From Candidatus Methanophagales archaeon (lineage in GTDB: Archaea; Halobacteriota; Syntropharchaeia; Alkanophagales; Methanospirareceae), in NCBI GenBank assembly GCA_030668065.1, contig DAOUUS010000012.1, positions 1 to 14,367 of the forward strand: a DNA stretch of 14,367 nucleotides, given 5' to 3'. Position 1 is the first letter of the stretch. Each line of letters starts with the position of its first letter. Both the position numbers and the translations under genes were made by a program. The notes under the pieces are model-generated. The model saw only the letters and a program-made list of their open reading frames with translations, was not told the DNA's origin and did no database searches. This document shows positions 1 to 6,590 of the stretch, in pieces.

Positions 1-2
1 CG

Positions 3-227
3 GTCACATTCTGGTACAAGGATCATGAGGGCAAGAAGCATTTCGTGACTATGGCGGTGCGGGAGTTCATAAGAGCTTTGATTCAGCACATTCCAGATCG
101 AAATTTCAAAATGATACGCCATTACGGTGCTTACAGCCGTAGAACAAAAAGGAACTATTCTGGATATTTACAGAGAAGTATAAAGCAGATTACATTCGAG
201 GACTTTATTACGAAAGCGAATAAATAG
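3..227 (+). CDS. IS91/IS801-like Y2 transposase, C-terminal part (5' end outside window)
   Basis: The reading frame is open from the first bases of the window and ends at TAG 225-227, so only about 74 C-terminal residues are present. The string IRHYGAYSRRTKRNY is the hallmark of the end of the Y2_Tnp domain (IS91/IS801 group), preceded by the usual VTFWYKD and EFIRALIQHIP segments. These enzymes move single-stranded DNA by rolling-circle-like transposition using tyrosines that lie upstream of this fragment. An ATG at 45 is internal to the domain and is not a start. The frame reopens after the TAG and encodes a Cys-x2-Cys motif, so the gene is either broken by a nonsense mutation or read through. 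Family assignment is good; activity is unknown. Confidence 0.8.
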   Translation, partial: VTFWYKDHEGKKHFVTMAVREFIRALIQHIPDRNFKMIRHYGAYSRRTKRNYSGYLQRSIKQITFEDFITKANK

Positions 228-344
228 GCGCCAAATTGTCCAAAATGTGGAAGAAAAATGACATTCGTGTGCTATGAGAAGGGACCACCGATAGAAAACG
301 AAGTTTTTGGATGCAAATTATCAGATTGGAACCACCCTGCTTAG
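228..344 (+). other. In-frame continuation of the transposase after TAG (zinc-ribbon tail)
   Basis: Directly after TAG 225-227 the same frame stays open for 38 codons to a second TAG at 342-344. It encodes PNCPKCGRKMTFV and later a Cys in GCKLSDW. IS91/IS801-type transposases commonly end with a CxxCG segment, so this is probably the original C-terminus now separated by an amber codon. It has no start codon or ribosome-binding site of its own. Either the copy is a pseudogene, or the amber is suppressed, for example as pyrrolysine in archaea that have it. Confidence 0.6.
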
Positions 345-364
345 CCGTAGCTAACAATTGATTT

Positions 365-385
365 GCACCCGAAGGGTGCTTTCTT
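365..385 (+). terminator. Hairpin with short T-tract after the transposase
   Basis: GCACCC (365-370), loop GAA and GGGTGC (374-379) form a perfect 6-bp stem followed by a T-rich stretch (380-385, one C). It lies 20 bases after the second TAG of the transposase frame. It could be a factor-independent terminator or a structured element end. Which role applies cannot be told from sequence alone. Confidence 0.45.
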
Positions 386-398
386 GAAAAACTCCTGT

Positions 399-2114
399 TT
401 AAAACAGCATTTCCTTTTTTCGTTTTGTAGGCACGCCATTTTCATCCCAACCGCGCATACGATAATACTCTTCCAGCGTCTTTAAAAAGTCTTCTCGGTC
501 TATTAATCTGCCATTCACCTGCTCTTCAAAGAATCTCTCGGGCAATATATCATCTTCTTTAGAAAACCCTTCTCTTAAGTTATAAAGCCGTTCTAGGTTC
601 CATATCCGCTCACCCACGTGCATTAAATCCTCAGACGTATAAACCTCGCCTGTTACTGCACTTAAAATGTTCGCATACTCCTCCTCACCAGCACCGAAGA
701 ATGCGAATTTACAGACCACAAGCGAATCAACAGCGGCAAATCTGTCCTGGAATACCTTTGTGTGTCCCGCCTTTCCCGCAAGCGTGTAAGGGTCAATAGC
801 CTTCGGTTTTCTTAGTATCTCCGGCGCCACGAGGTACGCACGTGTATGGCATCCGCCACGGTTGGAAGTAGCGTAGCTGAAACCAAGCCCTTTCACGCCA
901 CGTGGATCGTATGCCGGTAGTTCCAACCCTTTTACCTGAATTGAGCTGTCAGCGCAGCCTTTCGAAGCCGCAAAACGCTTTGCACCCTGGCCTAAACCTT
1001 CGCCAATACCCTCTTTTTCGCCTATCTGTCTCGTTAGATTCGTAAGTTCGGCGTGCGAAATGCCTTTACCCCGTATCTCTGAGTAACAGCCCAAAACACC
1101 CGCGACTGAAATCGTGTCCAGACCGTAATCGTTACATAGCAGATTTGCCTCGACTAAAGTCTTGTAATCTGGATTTTGTATGTTCGCGCTCATCAAACCT
1201 ATTGTTTCATATTCCGGTAGTTCATTACCGTCTTTATCTTCTCGTTTACATGCAATTGGGCAGGAATAGCATGCCCGTTTCCTTGGTTTATAAGTTTCGT
1301 TTATTGTCTTTGCGAAAAAAGGCGTTAGCTCAAAATCGGGCTCGGTCTTACTGAAATTTGCTACTGGTATAATATTCATCCAACTCGTTATCTTTACTAA
1401 AAAAGGTGTACCAAATACGGCCAGACCTTTGCTTATCGTGGGACTCGCAACTAATAGCCGGTGAATCGCTTTCTTTTGCTTTTCGAATTCTGTTCTGTCG
1501 TGAATTTCTACTCTTCCCGTGCCCTTTACAACTATCGCTTTCAGGTTCTTCGAGCCCATTACCGCACCTACACCACCACGCCCAAAGGCATGAACGGCAT
1601 CTGCTAAGATCGAAGCCAGATTTACGTGTTTCTCGCCCGCTCGCCCGATACAAGCTACGCTGCCCTTTCCTTTTAGCAGCTTGGTAGTCTCTTTTACGTT
1701 CTTGCCCCACAGCGTCATTGCCGATTTTATAGCTGCTATTTCGTCTTCTATTTCTATGAATACCGGTTCGGGCGATTTACCCGTAATAATCATTGCATCG
1801 TATCCCGCCTTCTTCAATGCAGGACCAAATGAGCCACCGCAGTTAGAATCGAATATCGTTCCCGTCAATGGCGATTTCGTGGACAGCGATACTCTGCCAG
1901 AGGCGGGTGTCGTGGTGCCTGTTAACGGTCCGGCGGCAAATACTAGCGGGTTATCGGGCGATAAAGCATCCACTCGACCTGTATCGTAAACTATTTTCGC
2001 ACCGAGTCCTCGACCACCAATATAATTCTTAAGTAATGCGTCTTCAGGCACGAAACTATCTATCCGACTTTTTGATAGGTCTATTCTTAGTATCCTTTTA
2101 TTCCAGCCGTTCAT
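399..2114 (-). CDS. Aldehyde:ferredoxin oxidoreductase family protein (tungsten type)
   Basis: 571 residues, close to the usual length of the family (about 600). Such enzymes oxidise aldehydes to carboxylic acids and pass electrons to ferredoxin, using a tungsten or molybdenum bis-pterin centre and one [4Fe-4S] cluster in the cytoplasm. The N-terminal AFOR domain opens with GWNKRILRIDLS and has YIGGRGLGAK (31-40). Cluster ligands are visible as C282-x2-C285-x3-C289 plus C468. LCNDYGLD (326-333) and RGGCHTRAY (419-427) are conserved pterin/active-site segments. The start has AAGGTG 6 bases upstream. It lies 52 bases after the DUF167 gene on the same strand, so co-transcription is likely. The natural aldehyde cannot be told from the sequence; AOR, FOR and WOR-type members look alike at this level. 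Confidence 0.93.
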   Translation of the reverse strand: MNGWNKRILRIDLSKSRIDSFVPEDALLKNYIGGRGLGAKIVYDTGRVDALSPDNPLVFAAGPLTGTTTPASGRVSLSTKSPLTGTIFDSNCGGSFGPALKKAGYDAMIITGKSPEPVFIEIEDEIAAIKSAMTLWGKNVKETTKLLKGKGSVACIGRAGEKHVNLASILADAVHAFGRGGVGAVMGSKNLKAIVVKGTGRVEIHDRTEFEKQKKAIHRLLVASPTISKGLAVFGTPFLVKITSWMNIIPVANFSKTEPDFELTPFFAKTINETYKPRKRACYSCPIACKREDKDGNELPEYETIGLMSANIQNPDYKTLVEANLLCNDYGLDTISVAGVLGCYSEIRGKGISHAELTNLTRQIGEKEGIGEGLGQGAKRFAASKGCADSSIQVKGLELPAYDPRGVKGLGFSYATSNRGGCHTRAYLVAPEILRKPKAIDPYTLAGKAGHTKVFQDRFAAVDSLVVCKFAFFGAGEEEYANILSAVTGEVYTSEDLMHVGERIWNLERLYNLREGFSKEDDILPERFFEEQVNGRLIDREDFLKTLEEYYRMRGWDENGVPTKRKKEMLF

Positions 2115-2166
2115 ATAAACACCTTAGGTTGGTGCTATTGAAATACATTTCGTATTATGCTGCTAA

Positions 2167-2400
2167 TTATCCGTTTCCCATACCTTCATCCGTCTCTTCT
2201 ATCTCCACGATTTTACGTCTGCTCCTGCTGCCAGAAATTATTCGTACCGGCGCATTGAAGTATCTTGACAGTAACACCAAAACTGTTTTATTTGCCTTGC
2301 CTTTTATTGGCGGATCTTTTACTCTTATTGTCAATGGTTCCGCGTCTAATATTTCATTCCTATTTGAATTCGGTATAACTTTTATCTCGATTCGTCTCAT
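2167..2400 (-). CDS. DUF167 (YggU/UPF0235) family protein
   Basis: 77 residues, slightly short for this small conserved family of archaea and bacteria, whose molecular role is not established. Visible family features are the opening beta strand IEIKVIPNS, the central PPIKGKANKTVL motif with the invariant GKAN (33-36), and ISGSRSRRKIVEI near the end. The fold is a single alpha/beta domain with no catalytic motif that I can identify. It precedes the oxidoreductase on the minus strand and probably shares its transcript. A small inverted repeat (2406-2421) sits immediately upstream of the ATG. Family membership is secure; function is unknown. Confidence 0.88.
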   Translation of the reverse strand: MRRIEIKVIPNSNRNEILDAEPLTIRVKDPPIKGKANKTVLVLLSRYFNAPVRIISGSRSRRKIVEIEETDEGMGNG

Positions 2401-2405
2401 CTTTT

Positions 2406-2421
2406 TACTGTAGATACAGTA
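2406..2421. promoter_or_regulatory. Short inverted repeat before the DUF167 start
   Basis: TACTGT, spacer AGAT and ACAGTA form a perfect 6-bp inverted repeat five bases upstream of the DUF167 ATG (minus strand), in the divergent region shared with the acylphosphatase gene. It could be an operator or a small 5'-UTR hairpin. A repeat this short may also be chance. Confidence 0.25.
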
Positions 2422-2529
2422 ATAGTTCTCTGGTAATACTTTCTTTTTGGATTAAAGTTTTTTATGAATACCCACTTTTACTATAACTAAAATAGGAATA
2501 AGGCCATAAGACTGGAGGATACGCGCAAA

Positions 2530-2814
2530 ATGAATTCAAAAGCGAGGGCACATGTATTTATCAAAGGAAGAGTACAGGGTGTACTATTCCGATATACAAC
2601 AAAAGACGAAGCGAATTTGAGGGCTGTAAGTGGCTGGGCCAGGAACCTCGATGATGGCAGGGTAGAGGCAGTGTTCGAAGGAGAAAAGGACAAAGTGGAT
2701 GAGATAGTAGATTATTGTCACTATGGCCCACCGGAAGCTAAAGTATCTTCGGTAGAAGTAACGTGGGAAGATTATACCGGTGAATTCAAAGATTTTTACA
2801 TTCGTTATCGGTAA
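2530..2814 (+). CDS. acyP: Acylphosphatase
   Basis: 94 residues, the standard size for this one-domain cytoplasmic enzyme, which hydrolyses acyl phosphates such as acetyl phosphate or carbamoyl phosphate to carboxylate and phosphate. The signature GRVQGVLFR (13-21) carries the phosphate-binding loop and the catalytic arginine R21. The second signature, GWARNLDDGRVE (35-46), carries the catalytic asparagine N39. Both match the R23/N41 pair of the classical enzyme. GGAGG at 2514-2518 supports the start at 2530. It is divergent from the DUF167 gene and upstream of mfnE, with 78 bases between them. Its physiological substrate here is unknown. Confidence 0.95.
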   Translation: MNSKARAHVFIKGRVQGVLFRYTTKDEANLRAVSGWARNLDDGRVEAVFEGEKDKVDEIVDYCHYGPPEAKVSSVEVTWEDYTGEFKDFYIRYR

Positions 2815-2892
2815 AAACAAGCCGGGTTACGTCCATCCCGATGAGCTCCACAGGTTGCGAACCGCTACTTATGCCGAGTTTCTTTTTGCGAT

Positions 2893-3543
2893 ATGGACTA
2901 TGTTGGGGACGGGAAGGTGGAAAAAGTGATATTAAAGTTGGGTGGCAGCCTGATAGAAGAAGGCTGGGACATTATACGTGTTCTTAGAGATTACGCCAAG
3001 ACGAAACACAGGCGTATAATAATAATCCCGGGTGGTGGACCATTCGCAGAAGTGGTACGAAAATGCCCAGATACCCTCTCGGAGGATGCGGCACATTGGA
3101 TGGCGGTCTTAGCAATGGATCAGTACGGCCTTTTTTTGGCAAACGGCGAGCTGCCAGTAGTTGAACGCCTGGCTGAAATAGACGGTGCGGGACAGTTCTG
3201 CATACTATTGCCCTATCACATTTTAAAAGCATATGATTGCTTACCGCATACCTGGGACGTCACGTCGGATACGATCGCAGCGTTCATAGCAAACGAACTG
3301 GGAGAGAAGACATTCATAAAATTAACTGATGTGGACGGGCTATTAGACGAAAAAGGTAATTTGATAACTGCGATGCGTGCAGAAGAGCTGGTAAATAAAG
3401 GGACAGGGGGATGCGTAGATGCAGCACTCCCGGATTTTTTGATTCGTTACGAAATGAGTTGCGTTATTATAAATGGGAAGTTCCCGAATCGAGTAATAGA
3501 TGTAATCGAAGGAAATGAAACACAGGGCACGAAACTCGCTTAG
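2893..3543 (+). CDS. mfnE: [5-(aminomethyl)furan-3-yl]methyl phosphate kinase (methanofuran biosynthesis)
   Basis: 216 residues with the archaeal small amino-acid-kinase fold. MfnE phosphorylates the aminomethylfuran phosphate intermediate to its diphosphate, which is then coupled to tyramine in methanofuran synthesis. Diagnostic segments in order: KLGGSL (15-20) for phosphate binding, PGGGPFAEVVR (46-56), AAHWMAVLAMDQYG (66-79), LPHTWDVTSDTIAAF (117-131) and KLTDVDGL (143-150). The AAHWMA and LPHTWDVTSDT strings distinguish this group from carbamate, acetylglutamate and UMP kinases. There is no clear Shine-Dalgarno. A TATA-like CTACTTATG lies about 25 bases upstream, so the transcript may be leaderless. 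It ends in TAG, overlapping the hemD stop on the other strand by four bases. Its presence points to a C1-metabolising archaeon. Confidence 0.9.
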   Translation: MDYVGDGKVEKVILKLGGSLIEEGWDIIRVLRDYAKTKHRRIIIIPGGGPFAEVVRKCPDTLSEDAAHWMAVLAMDQYGLFLANGELPVVERLAEIDGAGQFCILLPYHILKAYDCLPHTWDVTSDTIAAFIANELGEKTFIKLTDVDGLLDEKGNLITAMRAEELVNKGTGGCVDAALPDFLIRYEMSCVIINGKFPNRVIDVIEGNETQGTKLA

Positions 3544-4340
3544 TCCTTTTCACGTTCTGATGCGTGTTCCTTTAAGAGATTCAAGACCTCAGTAAACGTG
3601 CTTTTTCCTGCTACAATATCCACCTTCATGCCCTCTTCTCGTATTGACTCCGCGGTCAAATCGCCGATAGCGGCAATTTCAGCATTCGCTAAGAGAGCAA
3701 GAACACTTTCGTGCACCTCAAACCTCTCCGCGAGCTCTAAAAACGTTTTGAATGTCATCGCACTCGTGAATATGACATAATCGGGTTTGTACTTCACTAA
3801 CTCCGCGTATAGCTTCTTTTCGTCTTCAGAATCTATTATTTGCACTTCATATACCGATATATCCGTCACAGAAGCACCTTTTTCACGTAAAAATGCCAGT
3901 ATCTCATTACCGCCCTCGGCACTCCGGAGAAAAGCGATTCTTTTGGCTTCGAGTTCTCCTTGCGCATCCAGTAGCGCCATAAGTCCTTTCGCGCTGTAAT
4001 CCTCCGGCATGAAATCTACTTGCACACCGCATCTAACAAGCTCTCTTCGCGTTGCGGGACCAATAGCATAGACGGCAACACCCTTGAGCTGCTCTTTCAA
4101 GTCAAATCCGCCTTCGCAGATACTAAATGAGTTCTTTACTCCATTCAAACTGGTGAATACCACTAGGTCCACACCTGCTTCAAAAACTTCCGTTATCTCC
4201 GTTAACGCTTCTTTCCGTTCTACCAGTTCAAACACAGGAAAGCCAAAGAAATCAAAGCCGTGTCTATCTGATTTTTGCTTTGACCGTTTGAGCACATTAT
4301 CGGGCCGAAAAGCCGCTATCTTTCTTCTCGTGTTCATCAC
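3540..4340 (-). CDS. hemD: Uroporphyrinogen-III synthase
   Basis: 266 residues, typical for HemD. The enzyme cyclises hydroxymethylbilane with ring-D inversion to uroporphyrinogen III, the precursor of siroheme, heme, cobamides and coenzyme F430. Sequence identity is low in this family, so the call rests on a pattern of short motifs in order: VVFTSLNGVK, AIGPATRREL, EDYSAKGLM, FLRSAEGG, SVYEV, VIFTSAMTFKTF, AAIGDLTAESIREEG and a final KSTFTEVLNLL. These outline the two alternating HemD lobes with the active-site cleft between them. The ATG at 4340 has no Shine-Dalgarno. An AT-rich box 20-30 bases upstream suits leaderless transcription. A second Met follows the first directly. It is convergent with mfnE and divergent from the AsnB-like gene. 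Confidence 0.87.
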   Translation of the reverse strand: MMNTRRKIAAFRPDNVLKRSKQKSDRHGFDFFGFPVFELVERKEALTEITEVFEAGVDLVVFTSLNGVKNSFSICEGGFDLKEQLKGVAVYAIGPATRRELVRCGVQVDFMPEDYSAKGLMALLDAQGELEAKRIAFLRSAEGGNEILAFLREKGASVTDISVYEVQIIDSEDEKKLYAELVKYKPDYVIFTSAMTFKTFLELAERFEVHESVLALLANAEIAAIGDLTAESIREEGMKVDIVAGKSTFTEVLNLLKEHASEREKD

Positions 4341-4424
4341 ATTAAACCTATTCTTTCTGTTATTAAAAAGTATATCTAAAACTAACAGTGTCGCTAAAAT
4401 ACTTATCGGGTGTGCGTTCGTAAA
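4341..4424. promoter_or_regulatory. Divergent promoter region between hemD and the AsnB-like gene
   Basis: The plus strand carries TAAAATACTTA (4395-4405), a TATA-like box about 25 bases before ATG 4425. On the minus strand TATACTTTTTAATA (4357-4370) lies about 20-30 bases before the hemD ATG. Neither gene has a convincing ribosome-binding site at that distance, so both are likely to be transcribed with very short or no leaders. Confidence 0.45.
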
Positions 4425-5390
4425 ATGAAGGAGATGACTAGGGAAGAGGAAGAAGTCGGTAGTACATTACGCGAACTATTGAGCGATGCCGTGACGAAAA
4501 CCGATACGGATGCTTTACTGCTTTCTGGTGGCTTGGACACGAGTATAATAGCAATACTCACGACAAATGCGGGTAGAAACAAGAAAGCTGTAACAGTATC
4601 CATAGCGGGAACGCCAGCCGCCGATCCTGAATATGCAAAAACAATTGCTCTTCGGTTCCATTATGAACACCACCCGATAAGCCTAACAGAAGACGAGGCA
4701 CTGGCGATGCTGCCAGAGGTGATAAAAGCGGTTGGAACTTTTGATCCTGCTATCCCTAATGATTTGGTCATTTATGTAGCATTAAAAGAAGCAAAAAAGC
4801 TGGGAATAGACAGCGTGATGACGGGTGACGGTGCAGATGAGCTATTTGCAGGTTATTATTTTATGCACGAGTTATCGCATGATGATTTGAATAAGTATAT
4901 AAGAACTATCGCAAGAACGATGCACTTCTCTTCTAACACGCTCGGACCACACCTCGGAGTGCAGATAAAACAGCCATATCTGGATAAAGGACTCGTGGAT
5001 TTCGCGCTTGACGTGAACCCCGACTTGAAGATAAAGACGGTAAGAGGTAGAATTTATGGTAAATGGATTTTAAGGAAGGCATTTGAGAAAGAATTGGATG
5101 CCGTAGCATGGCGAGCAAAAGAACCGATAGAGTTCGGGTCTGGTGCAACGATGCTCAGAGCGGTTATCAGACGTAAAATTTCGGATACCGAGTTTGCCAC
5201 TAAAAAAATCGAATATGGGCTGGAATTCATGAATAAAGAGCATCTGTTCTTTTATGAGATATACAAAGAAGTCGTGGGTGAAGTGCCAAAGGCAAGAGGG
5301 GAAAAGGTATGTCCGCTATGCAAGGCAGACCTGCCCGGGTTTCATTGCAATATCTGCGGGTTCTCATCTCCTGTTGAAAAATACATTTGA
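4425..5390 (+). CDS. Asparagine-synthase-like ATP-pyrophosphatase with C-terminal zinc ribbon
   Basis: 321 residues from ATG 4425. Alternatives are GTG 4410 and ATG 4434; 4425 fits a TATA box 25 bases upstream. The body is the asparagine-synthase synthetase domain, with the PP-loop SGGLDTS (34-40) for AMP-forming activation and the second nucleotide motif TGDGADELFAGY. The N-terminal glutaminase domain of AsnB is absent, so the enzyme cannot make ammonia from glutamine itself. It would need free ammonia, another amine, or a partner. The C-terminus adds a four-cysteine zinc ribbon, C296-x2-C299 and C308-x2-C311. It is a standalone archaeal relative of AsnB. The acid substrate and amine donor are unknown, and RNA or a protein could be the target since zinc ribbons often bind these. 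It is convergent with the chorismate-lyase-like gene. Confidence 0.85.
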   Translation: MKEMTREEEEVGSTLRELLSDAVTKTDTDALLLSGGLDTSIIAILTTNAGRNKKAVTVSIAGTPAADPEYAKTIALRFHYEHHPISLTEDEALAMLPEVIKAVGTFDPAIPNDLVIYVALKEAKKLGIDSVMTGDGADELFAGYYFMHELSHDDLNKYIRTIARTMHFSSNTLGPHLGVQIKQPYLDKGLVDFALDVNPDLKIKTVRGRIYGKWILRKAFEKELDAVAWRAKEPIEFGSGATMLRAVIRRKISDTEFATKKIEYGLEFMNKEHLFFYEIYKEVVGEVPKARGEKVCPLCKADLPGFHCNICGFSSPVEKYI

Positions 5391-5441
5391 TAACAGAAGT
5401 ATAGCTCCTTTTTAGGGACATACTACCAATTAATCCGCTAT

Positions 5442-6014
5442 TCATAAAGTCGGAAACGAGGTAGCGAAGAACTCTTTGATCGTTATCAGCGGTTTACCAT
5501 GGGTGATGATGTTATATGCCCGCCAGAGATATGGAGGAGGACAAGCTAATAGTTCTTCAAGACTTCGGTCAGTATCCAGGTAGCCGACATCTATTATCTC
5601 TCTCCGAGCCTCAATTCGGTACTTTTGCATAATATTGCCGATGGGGTTGTCGGCTCTTATCAGGTCGGCTTTGAAGGCCGGTTCTAACCGTATTAGCGGT
5701 GTGTAAGACCGTGCGTATATTAGTGGCGAACCATCTGACAGCCTGATAATCAGGATGTCACGCTCGTTTGTCGGTTCTCCCGCAGCGACCGCGAGTAGGT
5801 CGGCTGCTTCTTGCGGGCAAGGGACTACGGATTGCTTAATCGTGCGAAGCGCAACTTCACCGCACGAGATCAACTCCAGAAGGGCGGTCATGGAACCGTC
5901 ATGACCCAGTAAAACTCTATGGAGCGGTTGCAGTCCATAACGCCTGCTCAGTGACCAAATCTTGTTCTTAGAGGTATCCATATGCTGCTTGACCGCGGGT
6001 TCGTGTTCGTCCAT
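5442..6014 (-). CDS. Chorismate-lyase-like (DUF98) protein
   Basis: 190 residues. The pattern matches the DUF98/chorismate pyruvate-lyase family: LGHDGSMTALLELISCGEV (36-54), a central strand pair DILIIRLSDGSPLIYARSY (86-104), LIRLEPAFKADL, and the signature DNPIGNIMQKYRIEARREI (122-140). Chorismate lyases release pyruvate from chorismate to give 4-hydroxybenzoate. Methanogens use 4-hydroxybenzoate as the aryl precursor of methanopterin, so a role in tetrahydromethanopterin synthesis is an attractive inference, helped by mfnE nearby. I did not map each catalytic residue. There is no Shine-Dalgarno; an AT-rich box at 6028-6038 lies about 20 bases upstream of the ATG. The upstream side (6058-6224) holds a possible small mobile element. 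Confidence 0.82.
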   Translation of the reverse strand: MDEHEPAVKQHMDTSKNKIWSLSRRYGLQPLHRVLLGHDGSMTALLELISCGEVALRTIKQSVVPCPQEAADLLAVAAGEPTNERDILIIRLSDGSPLIYARSYTPLIRLEPAFKADLIRADNPIGNIMQKYRIEARREIIDVGYLDTDRSLEELLACPPPYLWRAYNIITHGKPLITIKEFFATSFPTL

Positions 6015-6057
6015 AGCTTTGGTATCAAAAAATAATTAGACCTGATTTAACTTAATT

Positions 6058-6224
6058 CGTATCCTCTTCAAAAAGTATGGTAAAATGCATTTTCAAATTA
6101 TCTAAAATAATCCCTAATTAGATTGTATCGGCGTAAATTTGTAAAATCTGTGTCTACGATCGTTATCGAAAGCAAGAGGTTTTGAGAGATTGCTCTAGTT
6201 ACCAATTAATTTGAAGAGGATACG
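6058..6224. repeat. Segment bounded by a 15-bp perfect inverted repeat (MITE-like)
   Basis: CGTATCCTCTTCAAA at 6058-6072 is the exact reverse complement of 6210-6224. The 137 bases between are AT-rich and have no long reading frame. Size and terminal repeats fit a miniature inverted-repeat element, but no target-site duplication is obvious, and the repeat could instead form a long-range RNA stem or be part of a larger element. Confidence 0.5.
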
Positions 6225-6404
6225 TATAAGCATCATTTAGGCGTTGCGGGTTGGGATGGTATTAAAGATAGTCTGGATGAACCGGGTAGAATACGAAAAA
6301 CTACTCTTGATTTTGGGGGAGAAAGACAAGATAAAATTTCTGTTCTCACTAAAGAGCAAAAGGCTATTATAGAAAAGTTGGGGTTTGCGGATGCGTTCTT
6401 TTAG
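6210..6404 (+). pseudogene. Decayed coding remnant, C-terminal end only
   Basis: An open frame of 64 codons ends at TAG 6402-6404 and has no ATG, GTG or other plausible start. Its composition looks like real protein: it contains HHLGVAGWDGIKDSLDEPG and ends SVLTKEQKAIIEKLGFADAF-F. The start of the frame coincides with the right arm of the 15-bp inverted repeat, as if an insertion removed the 5' part. The stop region continues straight into a repeat that recurs at 8852-8901, which makes a transposase C-terminus one possibility. I do not recognise the family with confidence. Confidence 0.4.
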
Positions 6405-6440
6405 GTGTGTAGCCTATACAACACTGAAAGTCAGGTTATA
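6390..6440 (+). repeat. Dispersed repeat, copy 1
   Basis: This 51-base stretch matches 8852-8901 in the same orientation, with about seven mismatches and one gap. The best core is GTAGCCTATACAAC. It spans the last codons of the decayed frame and the sequence after its stop. The two copies bracket the TPR gene, the small membrane ORF and the tyrA relic, and could be ends of related insertion elements. Confidence 0.6.
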
Positions 6441-6473
6441 ACCCCTCATACTTTTGGAGCATCCCCGAATCGT

Positions 6474-6495
6474 AGAAGAGGGATGCCCTCTTTTT
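6474..6495 (+). terminator. Strong hairpin with T-tract
   Basis: AAGAGGG (6476-6482), loop ATG and CCCTCTT (6486-6492) make a perfect 7-bp stem followed by more T residues (6493-6495). In plus orientation it has the shape of an intrinsic terminator. On the minus strand it lies about 100 bases after the TPR stop, where it could act only as a 3'-end structure. Confidence 0.5.
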
Positions 6496-6590
6496 CTCGC
6501 GCATTTCCTCTTCTCAGAAAATATGTGAATGTTAACAGTTAACAATCCTGCAATTGCAAATGTGACTTAAAAGGCAGATATTTACGGTAT

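Larger units (their letters stand above)
1..390 (+). mobile_element. 3' end of an IS91/IS801-like (Y2/HUH) insertion element
   Basis: The left edge of the window lies inside an insertion element. It contains the C-terminal part of a Y2-type transposase, an apparent zinc-ribbon tail after an in-frame TAG, and a perfect 6-bp hairpin (365-379) that may be a terminator or the structured end typical of HUH elements. The right boundary near 390 is inferred, because oxidoreductase coding sequence begins at 399. The left end is outside the window, and no flanking target sequence could be defined. Confidence 0.6.
6015..6590. other. 576-base region without an intact gene
   Basis: From left to right it holds the promoter side of the DUF98 gene, a 167-base segment bounded by a perfect 15-bp inverted repeat, a decayed coding stretch without a start codon (6210-6404), one copy of a dispersed repeat (6390-6440), a strong hairpin with T-tract (6474-6495), a tandem GTTAACA pair (6531-6544) and the 3' side of the TPR gene. 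This is debris from insertions, not a normal spacer. Confidence 0.7.

Noticed and set aside
3598..3999. Plus-strand frames inside hemD
   Set aside because: They are antisense shadows of a gene with clear HemD motifs, without start signals.
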